Of a stretch of 5,113 nt of DNA, positions 1-4,740 are shown piece after piece; the stretch's first letter is position 1; each line of letters begins with the position of its first letter. Source of the stretch: Flavobacteriaceae bacterium (GTDB lineage Bacteria; Bacteroidota; Bacteroidia; Flavobacteriales; Flavobacteriaceae). Made by a program: the position numbers and the translations under genes. The stretch covers positions 26,436 to 31,548 of the forward strand of contig NVSY01000009.1 of assembly GCA_002401385.1 (NCBI GenBank). Reading direction: 5' to 3'. The notes beneath the pieces were generated by a model. It saw nothing but the letters and a program-made list of their open reading frames with translations, was not told the origin of the DNA and searched no databases.

Positions 1-257
1 GAACATGTTAAAATACCATTTCTAACCGAATTTGCTTTCCCAACATTTTTAGTTTGATTGATGATTTTAATTTGTGCAGCATGTTGTTTTTGGAGTTCGG
101 TTAAAACAGCGAATGTTTGATCGAGGGAACCATCATTTACAAAACATAGCATTATGTTAGGGTGTGTGTCCAAAAAATATTTAAAAGGCCCTGGTTGCAA
201 TCTTTTCGCTTCGTTATAACAGGGAATTACTATTATTAATTCAAAATTTTCACTCAT
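1..257 (-). CDS. Family 2 glycosyltransferase, N-terminal part (dolichyl-phosphate glucosyltransferase-like)
   Basis: The gene reads leftward from ATG at 257 and stays open for 85 codons to the window edge, so its C-terminus is missing. Residues 8-20 (IVIPCYNEAKRL region) form the first strand and nucleotide-binding loop of a GT-A fold. Residues 39-47 (FVNDGSLDQ) match the VNDGSxDxT motif of GT2 enzymes, and residues 71-81 (NVGKANSVRNG) match the N-x-GK-x-x-AVR-x-G motif found in enzymes that transfer sugars to polyprenyl or dolichyl phosphate. Family knowledge suggests a cytoplasmic-face enzyme that uses a nucleotide sugar in envelope glycan or lipid-linked sugar synthesis; the sugar and acceptor cannot be read from this part. 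No Shine-Dalgarno sequence is evident (AAACAAG lies just upstream). The intergenic sequence at 258-471 separates it from the receptor remnant on the same strand. The GT2 fold assignment is strong; the exact subfamily is tentative. Confidence 0.85.
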   Translation of the reverse strand, partial: MSENFELIIVIPCYNEAKRLQPGPFKYFLDTHPNIMLCFVNDGSLDQTFAVLTELQKQHAAQIKIINQTKNVGKANSVRNGILTC

Positions 258-471
258 TCTTGTTTTATGTTTGTATAAAGCCAAAAAAAATTTAACTACT
301 TAGTTGTTAGCTGTGTATAAAATAAATAATATTTAACTCTAATAATTGGGGGTGTTCTATATAGAATACAGAGATTATTAGCCCCTAAAACTAATAATTT
401 AAAGTTGAATGACGGGTATCATCGTTCACCTTTTTTGACTTGTATTCTTTTAAGGTGTTAATTTAATTGCT
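258..471. other. Intergenic region with AT-rich half-sites
   Basis: No gene is visible here. The stretch lies between the glycosyltransferase start and the far end of the receptor remnant. It contains the half-site cluster annotated at 339-398 and a run of A/T before the glycosyltransferase start. I see no clear TAnnTTTG promoter box for the glycosyltransferase. Sequence similarity with the right-hand receptor copy is lost at about 471, so this stretch is either non-homologous flank or too decayed to recognise. Confidence 0.5.
339..398. repeat. Cluster of CTAATAAT/ATTATTAG half-sites around a perfect palindrome
   Basis: CTAATAAT occurs at 339-346 and again at 391-398, and its exact reverse complement ATTATTAG lies at 374-381. 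The first pair encloses a perfect 12-bp palindrome TTCTATATAGAA (355-366), as well as a GGGGG run (348-352) opposite a CCCC run (382-385). The second pair (374-381 with 391-398) forms an 8-bp stem with a 9-nt loop. The middle element can thus pair with either neighbour. This could be an operator cluster or transcript structure; the function is unknown. Confidence 0.45.
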
Positions 472-639
472 CATACTAGGTTTGTTATTGTACAAGAAGT
501 ACTTCCTTAGAATAGACTGTCACTCAAATAAAGCTTCGCTATTGGAAGCCTCGGTTATACTACTGAGAATTGTGAATTTTTCTTGAGCAAGTAGTACATT
601 CATACTCAAGAAAACACAACATAAAAAAAGGTGTTTCAT
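472..639 (-). pseudogene. Truncated, frameshifted 5' end of a TonB-dependent receptor gene
   Basis: Read on the minus strand from ATG at 639, this encodes MKHLFLCCVFLSMNVLLAQE, a signal peptide that differs at one residue from the intact receptor starting at 4741. It continues with a CarboxypepD_reg-like start (KFTILSSITEASNSEALF) and then a stop at 522-520, after residue 38. Alignment to 4741-4910 shows that the stop results from loss of one base in the codon after ALF. Nucleotide similarity continues past it (ACAGTCTA, AAGGAAGTACTTCT, GTACAA) to about 472, so this was once a longer reading frame. The first 71 coding bases differ from the intact copy at one position. The frame is also open upstream to an ATG at 717, but that extension lies inside the 143-bp repeat and is not part of the gene. 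A secreted 20-residue peptide could still be made, but no function is evident. Best read as a dead partial duplicate. Confidence 0.85.
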
Positions 640-776
640 GTGTTTAAAATTTTGTAATTGACTAAAAATATTAAAAATTTGAGAACCCATGTGAGCACTC
701 GCTACACTCGTTCTCACATGAATTTATTTTAATCAAACCCTTGCGTGTATTTTTTGATTAAAAAAATTCATGTTCG
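634..776 (-). repeat. 143-bp tandem repeat, copy 1
   Basis: First of three head-to-tail units of exactly 143 bp. It differs from copy 2 at one base (C702 versus T845). It includes the start codon of the receptor remnant (637-639) and the leader bases before it. A long hairpin is formed by 717-737 and 753-772, with 20 paired bases, one bulged base and a 15-nt loop containing CCCTTGCGTG. A smaller stem, CATGTGAG/CTCACATG (688-695 with 713-720), competes with TGAGAAC/GTTCTCA (680-686 with 710-716). The unit length is not a multiple of three, so the array does not encode protein repeats. Confidence 0.95.
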
Positions 777-919
777 TTTCATGTGTTTAAAATTTTGTAA
801 TTGACTAAAAATATTAAAAATTTGAGAACCCATGTGAGCACTCGTTACACTCGTTCTCACATGAATTTATTTTAATCAAACCCTTGCGTGTATTTTTTGA
901 TTAAAAAAATTCATGTTCG
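777..919 (-). repeat. 143-bp tandem repeat, copy 2
   Basis: Second unit, 142 of 143 bases identical to copy 1, which implies recent duplication or homogenisation. On the minus strand it repeats the receptor start context, giving an ATG at 782 that reads MKRT and stops in an ATGA overlap with a second short frame (MNFFNQKIHARV). These would be upstream reading frames in a transcript heading for the remnant's start. Confidence 0.95.
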
Positions 920-1062
920 TTTCATGTGTTTAAAAATTTGTAATTGACTAAAAATATTAAAAATTTGAGAATTCATGTAAGCACTCGTTACACTCGTTCT
1001 CAAATGAATTTATTTTAATCATACCCTTGCGTGTATTTTTTGATTAAAAAAATTCATGTTCA
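920..1062 (-). repeat. 143-bp tandem repeat, copy 3 (diverged)
   Basis: Third unit, same length, with seven substitutions relative to copy 2, so it is the oldest or least homogenised copy. Four changes fall in the small hairpin. They destroy the CATGTGAG stem but leave a perfect 9-bp alternative, ATTTGAGAA/TTCTCAAAT (963-971 with 997-1005). The 20-bp hairpin is kept apart from its first bases. Immediately beyond, 1063-1078 resembles a decayed start of a fourth unit. Confidence 0.95.
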
Positions 1063-1092
1063 TTTTATAATTTAAATAGCTGTCTATTGTCG

Positions 1093-1119
1093 TTTTCTGT
1101 TGTTATAGACAACAGAGAA
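1093..1119. promoter_or_regulatory. Palindrome TTTTCTGTTGT-N5-ACAACAG(A/G)AA, left copy
   Basis: An 11-bp inverted repeat with a TATAG spacer and one mismatch (G1117). The same element is perfect at 4689-4715. An overlapping inverted repeat, TGTCTAT (1081-1087) with ATAGACA (1105-1111), is exact here and has one mismatch in the right copy. The element could bind a dimeric regulator or form a transcript hairpin. Confidence 0.6.
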
Positions 1120-1180
1120 ACAAATGAGTTGCATCTAGATACTCATTTTAACAGATTAAAGGGAATTTAACTTTTGAATT
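1093..1180 (-). promoter_or_regulatory. Left copy of the receptor promoter/operator block
   Basis: Read on the minus strand, this matches 4616-4715 upstream of the intact receptor: AATTCAAAAGTTAAATT (1180-1164), then a CCCTTTAA stretch, TGTTAAAATG, TAGATGCAACTC, and the palindrome at 1119-1093. The right copy has about nine extra bases between the first two elements. The block begins 20 bp after the kinase stop codon. It points toward the receptor remnant and is separated from the remnant's start codon by the three 143-bp repeats. Conservation of spaced motifs outside any reading frame indicates a regulatory region; the actual promoter boxes are not certain. Confidence 0.65.
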
Positions 1181-1199
1181 ACAAAAAAAACACAGCATT

Positions 1200-2231
1200 C
1201 TAATCCAATTGTAAAGTCAACTTTACCATAAATTTATTGTTTTCCTCTTTCAATTCTAGCCTATGTTTATTTGGGTAAAGCAGTTTTAAACGTTCCAGTG
1301 TGTTTTTCATTCCAATTCCAGAGTCACCATCTTTTTTAACACGTGAACCTATCAAATTAATGCAATTGAATTGAAGTTCATTTTTTGTAACTATTATTCC
1401 AATGGTTACCTCTGTATTTCCACTAAAATCTGTTCCGTATTTAAAGGCGTTTTCTATATAAGAGATAAATAACAAGGGACTAATGCGCTGTGATGTTATA
1501 TCACCACGAATGCTGATTTTTACTTGTTCGTTATTTACAATTCTAAGACGATGCAAGCGAATGTAATTCTCTATGTATTCCAGCTCATCTTTTAGTAAAA
1601 CATGTGCGTTATTTGCCTTATACAACATATATCGCATTAGTTCTGAGAGCATAATGATGGCTTCTGGCGTGTCGTCAGATTTTTTAACAGATAACGAGTA
1701 GATGCTATTTAAGGAATTAAACAAAAAATGCGGATTTAATTGATTTTTTAGAGACTCTAATTCCGTTTTGTTCTTTTGAGATTCAATCTGTTTTCGGAGA
1801 TTTTCGTCTTCCACTAATTTCTGATACAATCTAGTGATACTTCCAAGTACTATGGAAACAAGTGTAAATAGCACAATAATAAACCGCGGCCTGCCTTCTG
1901 GTCCACCTCTATGGTTTCGTGGGATAGTATCTAAAGAAATTCCCGCGTTTTTGAAATCAGGGATTCCATCAGGTTGTAGCATCGAAAAGGCATAAAATGA
2001 AGCAATCAATAAAAGAACAACACTTATAAAATAGCGAACTTTCTTTTTTTTGAAGAGAAACATAGGTACCAGCACGCTGTAATTGATATAAAAAAAGAGA
2101 ACTCCTATTAGGATTCTGATGTACAATAGAGTTCTGATAGGTTTTCCATCAATTAATATGTAGCTCGTAACCCCTCCAATTAATAAAATCCAAAATAATA
2201 GGTGTATTAAAGGATTGTATTTTTTATTCAT
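1200..2231 (-). CDS. LytS/YehU-type sensor histidine kinase
   Basis: A 343-residue inner-membrane sensor kinase of the His_kinase (LytS/YehU) family, which normally phosphorylates a LytTR-type response regulator. Four hydrophobic segments are visible at about residues 9-27, 36-59, 67-84 and 116-133. A polar loop rich in Gly, Pro and Arg (85-115) lies between the third and fourth, and a charged coiled linker (135-163) follows. The phosphoacceptor motif LNPHFLFNSLNSI centres on His168. The ATPase domain shows the N-box YIENAFKYG (258-266, Asn261) and the G-box GDSGIGMKN (302-310). All key residues are present, so it should be active. The length is usual for the family. The start at 2231 fits a membrane-anchored N-terminus (MNKKYNPLIHLLFWILL). 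No response regulator gene is adjacent: downstream on the same strand is the receptor promoter copy, and pfkA diverges on the other side. The signal sensed is unknown. Confidence 0.93.
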   Translation of the reverse strand: MNKKYNPLIHLLFWILLIGGVTSYILIDGKPIRTLLYIRILIGVLFFYINYSVLVPMFLFKKKKVRYFISVVLLLIASFYAFSMLQPDGIPDFKNAGISLDTIPRNHRGGPEGRPRFIIVLFTLVSIVLGSITRLYQKLVEDENLRKQIESQKNKTELESLKNQLNPHFLFNSLNSIYSLSVKKSDDTPEAIIMLSELMRYMLYKANNAHVLLKDELEYIENYIRLHRLRIVNNEQVKISIRGDITSQRISPLLFISYIENAFKYGTDFSGNTEVTIGIIVTKNELQFNCINLIGSRVKKDGDSGIGMKNTLERLKLLYPNKHRLELKEENNKFMVKLTLQLD

Positions 2232-2247
2232 AGAATTATTTGTGAAA

Positions 2248-2255
2248 CAAAAATA
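2248..2255 (-). promoter_or_regulatory. Candidate -7 box TATTTTTG for the histidine kinase
   Basis: On the minus strand, TATTTTTG matches the Bacteroidota -7 consensus TAnnTTTG exactly and ends 16 bp before the kinase ATG, which would give a very short leader. No convincing TTTG-like -33 element is visible at the expected distance. The region is AT-rich, so a chance match is possible. Confidence 0.3.
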
Positions 2256-2467
2256 CGCTATAATTATTATAAAAAAAATGTTCTCGATGAATCAAGAGAT
2301 TTTATCGACCAATGAATCGCCCTCTTGTATTTTTGTAGGGTACTATTTTCAATGTGATAAATTTATAGTCGTCAAAAGCATAAAATCTCCTTCTCAAACA
2401 TAGGGTTTTTGACTTCTATTATTTCCCCTTAGGAGCTATATTACAGTCTATAAACCTTGTAGTTACA

Positions 2468-2483
2468 ACGAAAACGTTATCGT
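2468..2483. promoter_or_regulatory. Near-palindromic operator candidate ACGAAAACGTTATCGT
   Basis: A 16-bp sequence with seven of eight symmetric pairs, centred on AACGTT, about 105 bp upstream of the pfkA start. Palindromes with a central CG step are typical of LacI-family regulators, which often control sugar metabolism. That link is inference; no regulator gene is in the window. Confidence 0.35.
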
Positions 2484-2588
2484 AGATAGTGAGAAACTGT
2501 GATAAATGTCAGTTTTAGAACCGAGTAGAAATGTGAACTTTACATTAGTAAAAAATAGACAATCATACAGTAATAAAGATAGGAAGAC

Positions 2589-3689
2589 ATGAAAAAAAAA
2601 GCACTTATATTAACAGGTGGTGGGGATTGCCCTGGGCTAAATGCAGTAATTAGAGGAGTTGTAAAACGTGCCGAACAAACAGATGATTGGGAAGTTGTAG
2701 GTAGTATTCAATCTTTTGATGGTGTGTTACACGATCCTCAGGAAATTATTGAATTAAACCACACTAATGTTGCTGGGATACATTATCAAGGGGGTACTAT
2801 TTTAGGTACTACTACTAAAGGAGGTCCTTTTGCTTGGCCTGTTAAAGGAGATGATGGTGTTTGGAATTTTGTGGACCGTTCAGATGAAATGATCCAGAAA
2901 TTAAAAGATATGGGTGTAGAAGCGGTGATCAGTATAGGTGGTGATGGTTCTCAACGTATCTCAAATAGATTATACGACCAAGGATTAAATATTATAGGAG
3001 TACCAAAAACAATAGATAATGATTTATTATCTACAGATTATACATTTGGCTTCCAAACTGCAGTACAAGTTGCTACAGAAGCGGTGGACAGATTGGTAAC
3101 AACAGCGGCATCTCACAATAGAGTTATTATTCTAGAAGTTATGGGACGTGATGCTGGTTGGATTGCTTTGAGCTCTGCTATTGCTGGTGGTGCAGAAATT
3201 TGTTTGATTCCAGAAATCCCTTACAAATTAGATGTTGTAATGGAAAAAATTAAGAAAAGATTTAAAAAAGGACGTGGCCATGTTATTATTGTTGTGGCGG
3301 AAGGTGCTATTGAACAAGGTGGTGGTGCATTGTCTGAAGTAAGTGACGAAATTGGAAATGAAAACCTTAAATTAGGTGGTGTAGCCCATAAATTATTACA
3401 CGATTTAAAAGCAGCAGGTTGTGATGCAGATATGAGAGAAACAGTTCTTGGTCATTTACAACGTGGAGGTATTCCTACGGCATTTGACCGTATTTTGGCT
3501 ACACAGTTTGGAGTCGCTGCCATGGAATTAGCTATTGAAGGTAACTTTGGTAAAATGGTTGCTTACCAACATCCAGAAATTGTTCCTGTTCCTTTTTTAG
3601 AAGCAGTAGCAGAACAAAACTTTGTAAAACCAGATTCAGCCTTAATTACTACTGCACGTGGTACAGGTATGAGTTTAGGAGATAAATAA
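2589..3689 (+). CDS. pfkA: 6-phosphofructokinase, group III type
   Basis: Cytoplasmic glycolytic enzyme that phosphorylates fructose 6-phosphate to fructose 1,6-bisphosphate. The 366 residues cover the complete fold. TGGGDCPGLNAVIRG (9-23) is the N-terminal phosphate-binding loop. IGGDGS (116-121) contains the Asp119-Gly120 pair that corresponds to Asp103-Gly104 of E. coli PfkA. PKTIDND (139-145) carries the catalytic base Asp143, and MGRDAGW (185-191) and GHLQRGG (288-294) are substrate-binding motifs. The combination of Gly at position 104 with Lys at 124 (E. coli numbering; Lys140 here) is the mixed pattern of group III enzymes. Within this superfamily Gly104 points to ATP, whereas PPi-dependent enzymes have Asp there, so ATP use is the better prediction. 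The protein is longer than the roughly 320-residue E. coli enzyme, as usual for group III. A purine-rich AGGAAG sits just before the ATG and supports this start. The next gene, satP, follows after 130 bp in the same direction. Confidence 0.95.
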   Translation: MKKKALILTGGGDCPGLNAVIRGVVKRAEQTDDWEVVGSIQSFDGVLHDPQEIIELNHTNVAGIHYQGGTILGTTTKGGPFAWPVKGDDGVWNFVDRSDEMIQKLKDMGVEAVISIGGDGSQRISNRLYDQGLNIIGVPKTIDNDLLSTDYTFGFQTAVQVATEAVDRLVTTAASHNRVIILEVMGRDAGWIALSSAIAGGAEICLIPEIPYKLDVVMEKIKKRFKKGRGHVIIVVAEGAIEQGGGALSEVSDEIGNENLKLGGVAHKLLHDLKAAGCDADMRETVLGHLQRGGIPTAFDRILATQFGVAAMELAIEGNFGKMVAYQHPEIVPVPFLEAVAEQNFVKPDSALITTARGTGMSLGDK

Positions 3690-3819
3690 AATTAAACTTT
3701 TTGATTCAAAAGGTAATCGGTTATTTTAAAATAATTTTTTTGTTGAGTGTTATTTGATGCGACTGGTTGCCTTTTATTTTTATTAAAATTAAATATTCCC
3801 CCCTTTAAACATTTATTAG

Positions 3820-4389
3820 ATGAGTAATGTGAAATTAGCAAACCCCGCGGTTGTTGGACTGGCAGGTTTTGGATTGACAACCTTGTTATTACAAATACAT
3901 AATTTAGGCTTTTTAGGTCTTGGCCCTGTTGTTGCCATGGCATTTATATTCGGTGGTTTGGCACAAATGATTGCTGGATTTATGGAACAAAAAATGAATA
4001 ACAATTTTGGGTATGCAGTATTTGTAAGTTATGGTTCGTTTTGGATCGGTCTAGGAATTATTTGGATGTGTAACCATTTTGGTGTGTATACTTCTACAGG
4101 AACTGATGTAGGTGTATATTTAGTAGTTTGGACTTTATTGACCTTAATTTTTGGAGTTGCTTCGTTGTTTATTCACAAAGCAATGACCTTTACGTTCACT
4201 TGGTTAATTATTGGATTCATCTTTTTGGATTTAGCACATTTTGGATATCCAGAACTAAAATCTATAGCAGCGTATGCACTTATTATTTGTGCTTTGGGTG
4301 CTTGGTATATGATGGCTACTATCATTATAAATGATGTGGCAGGAAAAGAAATTCTTAAATCAGGAAAACCTTTTTTGAAAAAAGCATAA
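3820..4389 (+). CDS. satP: Acetate/succinate transporter, GPR1/FUN34/YaaH (SatP) family
   Basis: An inner-membrane protein of 189 residues with six predicted transmembrane segments (about 11-26, 35-54, 67-84, 98-118, 124-140 and 150-171). Family signatures are clear: NPAVVGLAGFG (8-18) matches the NPAxxGL signature, GGLAQMIAGFME (45-56) matches GGxAQxxAGxxE, and YGSFW (71-75) and GVYLVVW (98-104) also match E. coli SatP. Family members form oligomeric channels or transporters for acetate, and for succinate in E. coli. The length is the normal size, and the ends are charged and cytosolic-looking. The start lacks a Shine-Dalgarno sequence, as expected in this phylum, but the NP motif at residue 8 leaves no room for a later start. 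It follows pfkA by 130 bp and ends 22 bp before a strong terminator, so it may share a transcript with pfkA or have its own promoter. The role, moving overflow acetate out or in, is inferred. Confidence 0.92.
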   Translation: MSNVKLANPAVVGLAGFGLTTLLLQIHNLGFLGLGPVVAMAFIFGGLAQMIAGFMEQKMNNNFGYAVFVSYGSFWIGLGIIWMCNHFGVYTSTGTDVGVYLVVWTLLTLIFGVASLFIHKAMTFTFTWLIIGFIFLDLAHFGYPELKSIAAYALIICALGAWYMMATIIINDVAGKEILKSGKPFLKKA

Positions 4390-4411
4390 AGTAGTTTTAA
4401 CCCCAATTTAG

Positions 4412-4446
4412 AAAAAAGCGTTGTTCACTTGAACAACGCTTTTTTT
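4412..4446 (+). terminator. Intrinsic terminator after satP
   Basis: GCGTTGTTCA (4418-4427) and TGAACAACGC (4430-4439) form a perfect stem closing on CT; the innermost A-T pair may not form, leaving an ACTT tetraloop. Seven T follow (4440-4446), and six A precede the stem, so it can work in both directions. It lies 22 bp after the satP stop and isolates the receptor gene from satP transcription. Confidence 0.95.
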
Positions 4447-4555
4447 GTTACTATATGAAAGTGTTCTTCTAAATATATGCTGTTATCTAAGGACTTCACT
4501 CCTCCCCTTATAACGGGAAACTCAACACCTATTTTTTGATATTATAACAACAAAA

Positions 4556-4660
4556 ATGAAAGCGTTGGCTATTAAATTATATCCTATTATTGTAGTAGTT
4601 GCATCTGCTTTTTGGAATTCAAAAGTTAAATTACCCTTAACGTTCCCTTTAAAATGTTAA
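4556..4660 (+). CDS. Possible small hydrophobic peptide ORF, 34 aa (doubtful)
   Basis: ATG at 4556 opens a frame reading MKALAIKLYPIIVVVASAFW, then 14 more residues and TAA. A Lys-bearing start followed by about 12 hydrophobic residues resembles a small membrane peptide or signal sequence. Against it: no ribosome-binding site is clear, the last 45 bases coincide with the promoter block that is also present at 1093-1180, and the left copy of that block does not keep the frame. I do not recognise the product and consider a chance frame more likely than a gene. Confidence 0.2.
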   Translation: MKALAIKLYPIIVVVASAFWNSKVKLPLTFPLKC

Positions 4661-4681
4661 AATGGACATTTAGATGCAACT
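4597..4681. repeat. 10-bp inverted repeat AGTTGCATCT / AGATGCAACT
   Basis: AGTTGCATCT at 4597-4606 has its exact reverse complement at 4672-4681, 65 bp apart. The second element is also present in the left promoter copy (1127-1136, minus orientation), so it belongs to the conserved block; the first is only on the right. These could be paired regulator half-sites. Confidence 0.45.
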
Positions 4682-4715
4682 CCTTTATTTTTCTGTTGTC
4701 TATAACAACAGAAAA
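4616..4715 (+). promoter_or_regulatory. Right copy of the receptor promoter/operator block
   Basis: Contains, in order, AATTCAAAAGTTAAATT (4616-4632), CCCTTTAA (4645-4652), TGTTAAAATG (4655-4664), TAGATGCAACTC (4671-4682) and the palindrome at 4689-4715. All recur in the same order on the minus strand at 1180-1093. It ends 25 bp before the receptor ATG, the position expected for promoter and operator elements. Confidence 0.65.
4689..4715. promoter_or_regulatory. Perfect palindrome TTTTCTGTTGT-CTATA-ACAACAGAAAA
   Basis: Eleven perfectly paired bases on each side of a 5-nt spacer, ending 25 bp before the receptor start codon. It is repeated with one mismatch at 1093-1119. Position and symmetry suit an operator for a dimeric regulator controlling the receptor. 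In RNA it would form an 11-bp hairpin in the leader, and without a T-run it is not a normal terminator. Confidence 0.6.
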
Positions 4716-4740
4716 CATCAATAAACAAAATTTTAAACAC

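Larger units (their letters stand above)
2232..2588. other. Divergent intergenic region between histidine kinase and pfkA
   Basis: This 357-bp region must hold the promoters of both divergent genes. It contains the candidate kinase -7 box (2248-2255), a plus-strand TATTTTTG (2328-2335) far from pfkA, a near-palindrome centred on AACGTT (2468-2483), an inverted repeat AAACTG-N10-CAGTTT (2494-2499, 2510-2515) and TTTAC-ATTA-GTAAA (2539-2552). A 62-codon open frame across it (2215-2403) has no recognisable domain and overlaps the kinase start, so I do not call it a gene. No pfkA promoter with a clear TAnnTTTG close to the gene was found. Confidence 0.5.
4447..4740 (+). other. Regulatory intergenic region upstream of the TonB-dependent receptor
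   Basis: Between the satP terminator and the receptor start. The first 110 bases show nothing recognisable. The rest contains a 34-codon open frame (4556-4660), the right promoter block shared with 1093-1180, the palindrome at 4689-4715 and a leader. The last 16 bases of the leader are identical to the bases before the remnant's start codon at 639. TATTTTTC (4686-4693) is one base off the TAnnTTTG box but is not conserved in the left copy. Confidence 0.5.

Noticed and set aside
640..717. N-terminal extension of the receptor remnant to an ATG at 717
   Set aside because: The added 26 residues come from the 143-bp repeat, have no counterpart in the intact receptor, and would block the signal peptide.
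656..776. Classical MITE with terminal inverted repeats
   Set aside because: The 121-bp core has no matching terminal inverted repeats at its ends; only internal hairpins are present, so a standard MITE label is not supported.
634..1062. CRISPR array
   Set aside because: The units are contiguous 143-bp repeats with no unique spacers, and no cas genes are nearby.
2328..2335. TATTTTTG as the pfkA -7 box
   Set aside because: It matches TAnnTTTG, but lies about 250 bp upstream of the gene without a -33 partner, and such matches are frequent in AT-rich DNA.
2215..2403. 62-codon open frame on the plus strand between the kinase and pfkA
   Set aside because: It starts inside the kinase gene, has low-complexity composition from AT-rich DNA, no domain and no ribosome-binding site.
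3697..3742. Terminator after pfkA (CTTTT-N6-AAAAG, and TTATTTTAAAATAA followed by T-run)
   Set aside because: Both stems are short and nearly free of G-C pairs, so they would not be stable; pfkA and satP may be co-transcribed, but this is undecided.
3692..4004. Open frames on the minus strand across the start of satP
   Set aside because: They are shadows of satP and of the AT-rich spacer, with no recognisable protein features.
4128..4406. Other open frames overlapping the second half of satP on both strands
   Set aside because: The satP frame has full family signatures across this stretch; the alternatives are out-of-frame readings of it.
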